From Flavobacterium sp. CFS9 (lineage in GTDB: Bacteria > Bacteroidota > Bacteroidia > Flavobacteriales > Flavobacteriaceae), in the NCBI RefSeq assembly GCF_041154745.1, contig NZ_AP031573.1:2914001-2978000 (forward strand): 64,000 bases of DNA. Direction: 5' to 3'. The notes under the pieces were generated by a model that was not told the origin of the DNA, did no database searches, and saw only the letters and a list, made by a program, of their open reading frames with translations. The number at the start of each line of letters is the position of its first letter. Within the stretch, counting starts at the first letter, position 1. Made by a program: the position numbers and the translations under genes. Shown piece after piece: positions 24,953-32,702 of the stretch.

Positions 24953-27817
24953 TTAACGAATTTCATGGCCATGTCCCATATTTCCGACAGGGTCTTCAGC
25001 ATGATAAAAATTAGGATTATTGTACTCTGCTATAAACTGATCCCAGGAAATTTGACCTTCTACATACCGATCCACAAGTTTAGAATATTCATGCCCCGGT
25101 TTATGTCCCATATGCCATTGATCGAATCTGTTTTTGTTTTTGTCCCAATGAAGTTCAATTTCAGAATTATGAGGATCTCTAACCTTGCCGTCAGGCCCTT
25201 TTGAAGCTTCCCATACCCTATCGACCAAACCTTTCTCATAATCAGGTCTGGTTCTCATTAAACGGGCTCTTTCCTGAGTCCATCGAATAGCTCTCCCTTC
25301 GGCGAACCATTCTCTTAAAGTAACATCAGTCACTCTCACTGTCGATCCGTTATCAAAGCCTGTTCTCGAATCTTTTGCAATTCTTAATTCATACATTGTA
25401 AATTCTCTGCCACCAATGACTTCTCTTCTGATCGATACGACCTGAGCTCTTCTGGCTCCCTGAATCGGAACGGTTAACTGTTCGCCTACCTGAATCTCAA
25501 CAGGAACATCCAGTATAGGATCCGGTAAATTTTCATCAATTTTTGCATTGACTCCCTCTATTTCTAAACCACAGACAGGTGTTGAGAAACGACACCATTT
25601 ACCATCCAAAATTCGTCTTCTGTAGACATGTTCACCAACAGAAACTTCCACATCGTATTTTGAAGCAAGTTCGGAATCACCGACCCTGCGAATATTTTCA
25701 GGGTTATTGATTTTTTCTCTTAGCGTATTAATTTCAGCATTTAATTCAGGAGGAGTTTCTCTTACGTTAGGAGGATCTGAGTTTGCACTGCCTGGTTTTT
25801 CACCTCTCATGCCGGTCTTGACATGTTCAAGAATTTCCAGAAGTCCTTTAGGAAGAAATCTTGAAATTCTGGCCACAAAGGCACTGGCAATTTCGCCCGC
25901 TATATAGGCTAAACCTAAAAATGCCAGTAGTAAAGCTGTTGATATTGTACTTTGAGCAATTCTGCCATAATAGATATTATTTTCTCTCATTTTGTCTTCG
26001 TTGACCAGCATGCTGTCAATATCATTAAGGCTGGCAATACTTTTTAGAATAATAGCCAAATCAAAACCCAGAGTTGCCCCCAAGAGTACCATTCCAATAC
26101 TTCCTGCTGAGGCTACACCAGCTCCAAATCCTACTGCTGCACCGGCAAGGGTTCCCGTACCGCCTGTAATAGCGCCAATTCCTCCTGCACCTATAATAGT
26201 TTCGGAGGCAATAATATAGATGGCGACCCAGCCATAGAATCGGTTAGCCAGGGCAGTCAGCTCTTTTCCGATCATTAGTATATCATCAAGTGCACTGCTT
26301 AATTCTACATTTTTTAAATTAGTAAAAGCACCGGAGATATGAGTCCAGATTGCAGCAAGGTTTTTACCCAGTCCAACAGGTTCAGGATCTAAAACAGAGG
26401 TTAAGCCTCCAAAAGGCCAAATTTGTTCCCAAAATGTATTGGTTATGGTTTCTTGCCAATTGTCTTTTAGGTGTACCAGCATTGGAAGCATATGAACATT
26501 CCAGATAATAGAAAAATGTCTGTCGTCTAGTACTCCCATGACTTCCTCGAGCTTTTCCCGAACAGTACCCTGAACCTCATCTAGTTTTCCTTCAATATAA
26601 GACATAATTTCCTGAATGATTTTTTCTTTGTTTTCAAGGATATATTCTATTGCTTTTATCACCTGAAGGGCGCTTTTTAGTGCAAAAAGAGCACCATAGT
26701 AACCGGGAACAAGAGAAAAAACAAGTCTTACATTATCATTTTCCATTGTGGAAATTAAAAGCTCCAAAGCTTCTATAGGGCCTTCGGGTAAAGAGATATT
26801 TAGGTATTGAGAGAGATCGGTTAAAGAATCTGTCAGGTCAAACGGGTTAAATTGCTGAATAACCGATGCATCTCCCGTCCGGTAAAAGTTGTTAATGTTT
26901 TCCTGATGGTCTGATGAGGATTTTTGCAGGACTCCAAAGTTTTGTCCTAAGTAGTTTAGTGTTGGAAACTTTTTTGTCTGGATATTTTTTGAGGCGCCTT
27001 GCTGTATGGTATGTGTCAACTCGTGTGCCAAAAGATGTTTGCCGGCTGTTGAATCAGGATTGTATTTGCCTTGGTTAAAATAAATGTCATTGCCGCTCGC
27101 AAAGGCCTGCGAGCCCAGTTGTTTGTTCATCTGAACAGCGCTGGAGTCGTTATGAATTTTTACACTGCTAAAGTCAGCTCCAAAACTGGATTCCATCTCT
27201 GTTCTGGTGTTTTCAGAAAGAGGAGAACCACCACCTCTGCTGCGGTTTAAATGGTGCTCGAGATTCGAATCGTCGACAGGATTGGCATCAGCAGCCGCGT
27301 TCATCTGAAGTTCTTTTTCGCCTTCTTTGGTCTGAATTTCTTCTTTCTCTTTGGTCTGAATTTCTTCTTCGCTTTTCTTTTGCTGAATAACCGGTTTCGG
27401 GAAGAAATTGTTTTCGGAGGTTTTATTTATTTTAGTAGGAGTAGCGTCTGTTTTATGTTGAACCTTTTCTTTTACAGTGTTTTTTTCCACATGAGCAGTT
27501 TCTTTTTTTTCTTTAAGCTGAATTACAGGGGAAAGGCTTTCTGCTATTGATTTTTGAGAAAGACTTTCTTCTTTTTTCTGTATCTCATCTGATTTGTTCT
27601 GAACTATCGTTGACGGACTAAAGAAATTTTCATGATTATTTTTAGCAGTTTTAGCGATGATTTGATCCGCTGCTCTGTCAGCTTCAACTTCGTATTTGTC
27701 ATTCGATTTTCCAATGTTGAGTTTTGCCTGTACACCAAAAAAATCGTCACCCCGCCTGGAGTTAAAGGCAGATATACCGGAAGGAGCTGATTTTGATTTT
27801 TGAGCAAAGGCTGACAT
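24953..27817 (-). CDS. DUF4157 eCIS cargo with C-terminal GH-E (HNH/Endo VII) nuclease
   Basis: This 954-residue protein has the charged N-terminal region and DUF4157 core with HELTH (His265, Glu266, His269), nearly identical to the 1408-residue neighbour for about 280 residues. A helical middle with two strongly hydrophobic stretches (about 520-590 and 610-640, Gly/Ala-rich) could insert into membranes. A beta segment with CRFSTPVCG (about 730-850) resembles a pre-toxin processing domain. The last 95 residues contain DQWHMGHKPGHEYSKL and end near MGHGHE. This fits the GH-E family of HNH/Endo VII nucleases in polymorphic toxins. The next gene is an ankyrin protein, the likely antitoxin. Confidence 0.8.
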   Translation of the reverse strand: MSAFAQKSKSAPSGISAFNSRRGDDFFGVQAKLNIGKSNDKYEVEADRAADQIIAKTAKNNHENFFSPSTIVQNKSDEIQKKEESLSQKSIAESLSPVIQLKEKKETAHVEKNTVKEKVQHKTDATPTKINKTSENNFFPKPVIQQKKSEEEIQTKEKEEIQTKEGEKELQMNAAADANPVDDSNLEHHLNRSRGGGSPLSENTRTEMESSFGADFSSVKIHNDSSAVQMNKQLGSQAFASGNDIYFNQGKYNPDSTAGKHLLAHELTHTIQQGASKNIQTKKFPTLNYLGQNFGVLQKSSSDHQENINNFYRTGDASVIQQFNPFDLTDSLTDLSQYLNISLPEGPIEALELLISTMENDNVRLVFSLVPGYYGALFALKSALQVIKAIEYILENKEKIIQEIMSYIEGKLDEVQGTVREKLEEVMGVLDDRHFSIIWNVHMLPMLVHLKDNWQETITNTFWEQIWPFGGLTSVLDPEPVGLGKNLAAIWTHISGAFTNLKNVELSSALDDILMIGKELTALANRFYGWVAIYIIASETIIGAGGIGAITGGTGTLAGAAVGFGAGVASAGSIGMVLLGATLGFDLAIILKSIASLNDIDSMLVNEDKMRENNIYYGRIAQSTISTALLLAFLGLAYIAGEIASAFVARISRFLPKGLLEILEHVKTGMRGEKPGSANSDPPNVRETPPELNAEINTLREKINNPENIRRVGDSELASKYDVEVSVGEHVYRRRILDGKWCRFSTPVCGLEIEGVNAKIDENLPDPILDVPVEIQVGEQLTVPIQGARRAQVVSIRREVIGGREFTMYELRIAKDSRTGFDNGSTVRVTDVTLREWFAEGRAIRWTQERARLMRTRPDYEKGLVDRVWEASKGPDGKVRDPHNSEIELHWDKNKNRFDQWHMGHKPGHEYSKLVDRYVEGQISWDQFIAEYNNPNFYHAEDPVGNMGHGHEIR

Positions 27818-27835
27818 TTGAATAAAAAGCTAAAT

Positions 27836-29359
27836 TTATGAATGACGATGAATACTTCCTGTTACCGTGAATGTATCGCCCATTCCTTTACAGTCGGAAG
27901 GCATGGTGAAAAATAATTTATGGATATCATCGTGATGTTTCAGTTTGAAGGTTTCAGTCAGATGTCCTTTTCCTGCATTATTGATTTGTATGGTTCTCTT
28001 AGTTCTTGAAACATGATCGATGCTGATTTCGAGTGTAGCACAATTGTGAAAGTTTACAATTTGAGCCGTAGCGTCTATTGTAATAGTAACTTTTGGACAT
28101 TGTGCCGTACTGAAAAACCCCGCACTTTCTTCGCTCAGAAAAGGTCCTTTTTGAAAATTAACGGTATCTTCGCATCCGCCTTTTTTTCCTCCTTTTTGTT
28201 CTACCAGTTTGTTGTCGAGAGCACCAATGGTTTGAGGCCCCACTATACCGTCAACATCTAGTTGATTCTTACTTTGAAAGTCAATTACAGCATTGCGGGT
28301 TTCATTTCCAAAATCTCCGTCGGCTCCGTATTTGGGTAAACTCTGACCAGTTTCTAATAGCCCTTCTTGTAATGCTGTAATGTACTGACCTTTTTGTCCT
28401 TTTGAGATTAACATTTCATCGTCATTGGTTTTCTCCAGCGGATTATTACCTTTAAATTGAGGATTTTCGGGTTTTTCCGCCCGCAAATCCTCGGGATGGT
28501 TTTCAATAGATGATTTCTGAACGGTTGCTGATTTTTGTTTGGCTCCGGTTTGCTGAATGGTATGGGTTAATTCATGTGCCAGCAAATGTTTCCCTTCCCG
28601 GGAATCCGGATTGTATTTTCCTTTGTTAAAATAGACATCGTTGCCATTGGTGAAAGCTTGCGCTCCCAGTTCCTGACTCATTTGGACAGCATTAGTATCA
28701 GTGTGAATTTTTACATTGCTGAAATCAGCTCCAAAACCCGATTCCATTTCTTTTTTGGTTTTTTTGTCTAAGCCATTTCCGCCGCCTTTTGAGTGGTCCA
28801 GTTTTCCTTCGAGTTCGTTATTCTCGATTTCGGCATCGGGATTTTGCTCTTTCTTTTGTACGGCCTTGTCTTCTTCTTTTTGCTCTTTAGACTGTACTTT
28901 TTCTTCTTTTTCACAATCGGCGCATTTCTTTTGTACCGGTTTCTCTTCTTCCTTCTTGTCGGATTTTTTTTGAACGGGTTTTTCTTCTTCTTTTTTATCC
29001 GATTTCTTCTGTACCGGCTTTTCCTCTTCTTTTTTATTTGATTTCTTCTGAACCGGTTTCTCTTCCTCTTTCTTATCGGATTTCTTTTGTACTGGTTTTT
29101 CTTCTTCTTTCTTGTCGGATTTTTTCTGAACAGAAGAGATGGTCTCTGCAATTGGTTTTTGCTGTATGTTTTCTTTCGACTGCAGCAGACTTCCGCCTGA
29201 CGAATTATTATTGACTACTTTATCGGCAACCCGGTCTGCCTCAACCTCAAACTGATCACCGACTGTACCGGTTTTTAGCTTTTTCTGGATTTTAGGCCCA
29301 AAAAAAGCGGAAGAGGAGGATTGAGGAATTGGTTTTTTATTTTCTAGCGTTCTCATCAC
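27836..29359 (-). CDS. DUF4157 protein with a peptidoglycan-binding domain
   Basis: This 507-residue protein has an N-terminal VEADRVADKV segment, then five 13-residue repeats (77-141, VQKKSDKKEEEKP), a CADC pair (146-149), the DUF4157 core with HELTH (262-266), a peptidoglycan-binding-1 domain (about 316-385, with ADGDFGNETRNAVIDFQ and DGIVGPQT) and a beta-rich end of about 110 residues. Unlike the two other DUF4157 proteins it has no recognisable toxin module and no adjacent immunity gene. It may bind the cell wall of the producer or target. It is the first of the three cargo genes in transcription order. Confidence 0.8.
   Translation of the reverse strand: MMRTLENKKPIPQSSSSAFFGPKIQKKLKTGTVGDQFEVEADRVADKVVNNNSSGGSLLQSKENIQQKPIAETISSVQKKSDKKEEEKPVQKKSDKKEEEKPVQKKSNKKEEEKPVQKKSDKKEEEKPVQKKSDKKEEEKPVQKKCADCEKEEKVQSKEQKEEDKAVQKKEQNPDAEIENNELEGKLDHSKGGGNGLDKKTKKEMESGFGADFSNVKIHTDTNAVQMSQELGAQAFTNGNDVYFNKGKYNPDSREGKHLLAHELTHTIQQTGAKQKSATVQKSSIENHPEDLRAEKPENPQFKGNNPLEKTNDDEMLISKGQKGQYITALQEGLLETGQSLPKYGADGDFGNETRNAVIDFQSKNQLDVDGIVGPQTIGALDNKLVEQKGGKKGGCEDTVNFQKGPFLSEESAGFFSTAQCPKVTITIDATAQIVNFHNCATLEISIDHVSRTKRTIQINNAGKGHLTETFKLKHHDDIHKLFFTMPSDCKGMGDTFTVTGSIHRHS
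28937..29131 (-). repeat. Five tandem 39-bp repeats in the DUF4157/PG-binding gene
   Basis: The repeats encode VQKKSDKKEEEKP five times (third unit has SN in place of SD). The codons differ between units by synonymous changes, so the array is old enough to have drifted. The protein segment is a highly charged, probably unstructured linker. Confidence 0.85.
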
Positions 29360-29434
29360 TTCATTGTTTTATTATTTGAAACCAATAATTATCTCTTTAT
29401 TCTTGACGGATTAATTTTCCTGAATAAAAAGGTG

Positions 29435-30310
29435 CTACGATGCGAGCATCGTTGGAGAGCTGATTTCTTCTTTTGGTATGATCTGATGTTTTTCCAGCTC
29501 GATCTTTATTTGTGCATACCAGTATGGAAATATTTTAAACAATCGATATTCAATTTCTTCCGTAATGTCTTTTTTGTACTTTTTAATACCAAAGAGATGA
29601 CTGTAGCTTATTTCATTAGCGTGTTTACTCTGTTCGGTTATATTTTTTCCTTTAAGAAGCAGGGTAGGAGTAATATTGTTATAGTCTAATACAGAAGCCA
29701 GATTGTATTGCTCGATCACAATACAGGGCTCAAACCCCTGTTGTTTTAATGGCTCGAATTCCTTACGGTTTGTGGTATAGATTTTTTCCAGATCATAATA
29801 GGCCTTTATAAATTTATCCCGCAGTGTAAGGTCATTAAATCCCAGTATACCGCAGCTGTAGGAAAGACCTAAATCAGGATGCCAGTAAGGAAGATCCTGA
29901 GTATATTGATTAAAGAAATCGATTTGCTTTTTATAGTGTGCTTCATAACCGCATTCTCTGCGTTCGAGAATAATGGAGTCGAAATTGAAATTGATTTTCT
30001 TTTTTATAAATACATCCGTATCGAGGTGAACAAACGGTTTAGTTTGCTTTTCGATGGCATGAATTTTTGATTTCATCCACAATTCTTTATTGTGCTCCTT
30101 GTCCATTTTTGTGATTCTGCAGGGCAGCATATACAAAAAGTTATAGGCAGTTTCGTCTGCATAAAGCTCAATGTCTTTGTACCAAAGATGACTGTACAAA
30201 ATACTCAAAGCAGTCATGTAAACGGTTTCCTTAAGTTTATTGCCCATTTGCCAACGATTATTGATCAGAGGAAAAGCGTTCAGGCTGTATATTATTCTTG
30301 GTTCTTCCAT
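29435..30310 (-). CDS. Glycosyltransferase-like protein (DUF6734 type) in the eCIS operon
   Basis: This 291-residue soluble protein has a Rossmann-like N-terminus. Around residues 95-105 is the motif HLDTDVFI, a D-x-D of GT-A glycosyltransferases that bind UDP-sugars with a metal. Downstream are WHPDLGLSYSCGILGF and CIVIEQYNLASV, in line with the DUF6734 group. The gene overlaps the preceding nucleotidyltransferase-like gene by 19 bp. Such a gene is not a core eCIS component. It might modify the particle surface or be an effector (inference). The true start may be internal, but no better one is evident. Confidence 0.6.
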   Translation of the reverse strand: MEEPRIIYSLNAFPLINNRWQMGNKLKETVYMTALSILYSHLWYKDIELYADETAYNFLYMLPCRITKMDKEHNKELWMKSKIHAIEKQTKPFVHLDTDVFIKKKINFNFDSIILERRECGYEAHYKKQIDFFNQYTQDLPYWHPDLGLSYSCGILGFNDLTLRDKFIKAYYDLEKIYTTNRKEFEPLKQQGFEPCIVIEQYNLASVLDYNNITPTLLLKGKNITEQSKHANEISYSHLFGIKKYKKDITEEIEYRLFKIFPYWYAQIKIELEKHQIIPKEEISSPTMLAS

Positions 30311-30879
30311 AAAATATCGCTTAAGGTTTGCAGCTGTTGTTTTTCATCCAGATAGCAGACGTTGTTGTATAACGAAGCTTTTTTACTGTGTTTATAGAGT
30401 CTTTTCCATTCGTATTTTTCACCCGTTGCGTCTGAGGTCAATTTCGGAATCTGGTCATTATGAAATGTTTTCATTTCATCAAAGGTGGCGTGCCATACCA
30501 TTTCACCTAATAAATAGGATTGTGTCAGGCCTATTTTAGAGAAATCTCTTTTGTAATAATCCGTATGGACATTTTTATCGTTGATCAGGTATTCTGAAAC
30601 CAAAACTTCTCCCTGCAGATCATAGAAGCGGTTGAAAAAACGAGTGATCCCTTCATTTTCTTTAATGAGTGATAAATCGTCTTCATTTTCATAAATAATA
30701 TCAATATCATTTATGGGCATATCATAATAAGCACGGAGGTTAATGTAATCCGCAATTCCGCCTACAAAGGCAATCTTTGTGATATCGAGGTTTTCAAAAA
30801 TATTTTTGAGAGCTTGTTTTTGCTCATAGAAAATATTTTGCTCATCCTCTTTTAGAAATGTGTTTTTTTCGGTTTCCAT
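30292..30879 (-). CDS. Nucleotidyltransferase-fold protein in the eCIS operon
   Basis: This 195-residue protein has AFVGGIADYINLRAYYDMPINDIDIIY (about residues 37-63), the GG-x...D-x-D pattern of nucleotidyltransferase-fold enzymes and of some MNT-like antitoxins. The remainder is mixed alpha/beta with no further motif. It sits between the tape-measure gene (12 bp upstream) and the glycosyltransferase-like gene (19 bp overlap). The pair is not part of the standard eCIS gene set, so it could be an accessory modification module. The substrate is unknown. Confidence 0.55.
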   Translation of the reverse strand: METEKNTFLKEDEQNIFYEQKQALKNIFENLDITKIAFVGGIADYINLRAYYDMPINDIDIIYENEDDLSLIKENEGITRFFNRFYDLQGEVLVSEYLINDKNVHTDYYKRDFSKIGLTQSYLLGEMVWHATFDEMKTFHNDQIPKLTSDATGEKYEWKRLYKHSKKASLYNNVCYLDEKQQLQTLSDILWKNQE

Positions 30880-30890
30880 ATTTTATAGTA

Positions 30891-32702
30891 TTACCAGTCC
30901 ACAAAAATGATCTTGTCTTTCCATGCGAGTTTTACAATTCCGAGATTCCAATTGATTTTATCCAATAAGATGTCCTGTGTTTTTCTTTCGACAATGACTT
31001 TCGGATTGTCTTCACTAAGAATTATTTTACCGGGTCTTTGTAAATACTCATTTTGTAATAGGGCTATAGAAGAATTTTTCATAATCGGCCAGTTGTCTAA
31101 AACGGCTTGCAGCATTTCTTTGCCCTGATCTTTAAATTCTTCCTCGAGTATAATGTTTCGGTTTATAGGTCTGTTTATGGGGATGTTGCACAATATTTTT
31201 TCGAACAGCATTTGAGATTCATAATCCTGCTCCCGGTCTGTCGCAATATAGTGCAGCAGATGGGCGGCAGTTTCGGGATCGTTTATCGTATTGTCTTTAC
31301 GGAGTAAACCGCAATTCCCGAAAAGATGTTTCAAAAAAGGATGCACCAGTATTAGTCCCGCATTGTTTACATAGTGTGAAGAAGGAACATCCGAAGTTGC
31401 TCCGTCAGCAGGGAATAATGCCGAATGCCAGTCTTCCGGATCCTTGGGTTCTTCATTTTTGCCTTCGATTTCCTTGTTACGATTCAAAAGAGCATTAATT
31501 TCTGCCATTTCTGTAGCATCGGTTTTCGGAGATTTTGAATAAGGATTCCGATTTTCTTCGGTTTTCTTCTTTTTATCAGGATCACCAACTTTACGATTTT
31601 TTTCCTCCTTCTTATTTCCAGATTTTAAATCTCGAGCTTCCCTATTTTGAGTTTCCATTTTAGTATCAGGATGAGTTTCGTTAGCAACTTCAGGAGATCT
31701 GTCAGTTTCTGAAAATTTTAATTTTAAGAATTCTTCTTTATCGCTTTCCGGAAGAATTTCGGAAGCGATTTGTTCAGAAAGAGCTTTTATATTGGCTATT
31801 TCGGGAGCAAGATTGCTTAGTACGGAGAGTACTGATTTATCGGATACATTTTGCCTGATTTGTTCCAAGATGATTTTCAGGTTTTCCTGACTTATAGAAA
31901 CAAAAGAAGCAATTAGCTGCACTAATTTTTCTTTTGTCAGCCCCTCATCATGCTGTAATAATTGTGAAAAGACGATCTCCCAAATTAGATTGCGCTGATT
32001 TAAGCCCTGTTTCGATTTCGAAACAAGTTTGCGCATATTGCGATGGATCTTCTCAATCATTTTGGTGGCTGTTTCTTTATCATCGGCGGTCAAAAGAAGT
32101 GTTTTTTTAAGGATATCATAAATCTGTGCGTCTGATAATTGTTTGATGAAACGGGTTCTGATTTGGGAGTTTTTCAATGCATTTCGCAATTTCGAGCCGA
32201 AAGTTTTGTCTCCAATATTTTTTTGTAATTGAGGACCCTCTTTCGGACCAGGGGGAGTATTAACATTGCTCTTCCCATTGCCGTTACCATAGTTATGGTC
32301 ACTGGTAATCACCCACCAGGGACTGGTTCCCGTTTCCAGAAAAATGAAGAATTCATCACTGTTTTTTTCTTCGCGGTTCATTAATTTGTAACGTTCGGTA
32401 TCGGGAAAACCTTTTTGAATCTGATCGTCAATTTGTTTTTGAATCTGATTTAAAATTTCCAGCTTTAGAGCATTAAAATTAAGTTCGGGAGAGACAGAAA
32501 GGTTTAGGTCTAATTTCTCGATCTGAATACTGTACAGCGGTATTTGGGTATGGAGCGTATCAAAATAGGTTTCTAAAAGAGGAAGGAGTTCTTCTTTTAG
32601 AAACGTATCCAGATGATCTTTGAGGTAATACGCCTTCTCTTTAGATTGGGTATTGACCTCCAGAAACAGCTTGTTGATAAGATGGCTGCCAAGGTGCTGC
32701 AT
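30891..32702 (-). CDS. eCIS tape-measure protein (CIS_TMP family)
   Basis: This 603-residue protein has the N-terminus MQHLGSHLINKLFLEVN and YSIQIEKLDLNL, the conserved head of contractile-injection tape-measure proteins. The middle is variable, charged and helical (about 150-430, including a KKEEKNRK region). The conserved C-terminal domain has NNAGLILVHPFLKHLFGN and the ending KLAWKDKIIFVDW. In this family the length sets the tube length. It follows the PKD-domain protein with no gap. No coiled-coil heptads long enough to be obvious were seen outside the central region. Confidence 0.9.
   Translation of the reverse strand: MQHLGSHLINKLFLEVNTQSKEKAYYLKDHLDTFLKEELLPLLETYFDTLHTQIPLYSIQIEKLDLNLSVSPELNFNALKLEILNQIQKQIDDQIQKGFPDTERYKLMNREEKNSDEFFIFLETGTSPWWVITSDHNYGNGNGKSNVNTPPGPKEGPQLQKNIGDKTFGSKLRNALKNSQIRTRFIKQLSDAQIYDILKKTLLLTADDKETATKMIEKIHRNMRKLVSKSKQGLNQRNLIWEIVFSQLLQHDEGLTKEKLVQLIASFVSISQENLKIILEQIRQNVSDKSVLSVLSNLAPEIANIKALSEQIASEILPESDKEEFLKLKFSETDRSPEVANETHPDTKMETQNREARDLKSGNKKEEKNRKVGDPDKKKKTEENRNPYSKSPKTDATEMAEINALLNRNKEIEGKNEEPKDPEDWHSALFPADGATSDVPSSHYVNNAGLILVHPFLKHLFGNCGLLRKDNTINDPETAAHLLHYIATDREQDYESQMLFEKILCNIPINRPINRNIILEEEFKDQGKEMLQAVLDNWPIMKNSSIALLQNEYLQRPGKIILSEDNPKVIVERKTQDILLDKINWNLGIVKLAWKDKIIFVDW

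Noticed and set aside
28793..29041. Plus-strand Phe-rich ORF in the repeat region
   Set aside because: It is the antisense of Lys/Glu codons in the 39-bp repeats and only looks like a membrane protein.
20146..29359. DUF4157 HELTH motifs as evidence of active proteases
   Set aside because: The HExxH motif is conserved in this family, but proteolytic activity of DUF4157 has no support from the sequence alone; I treat it as a structural or loading module.
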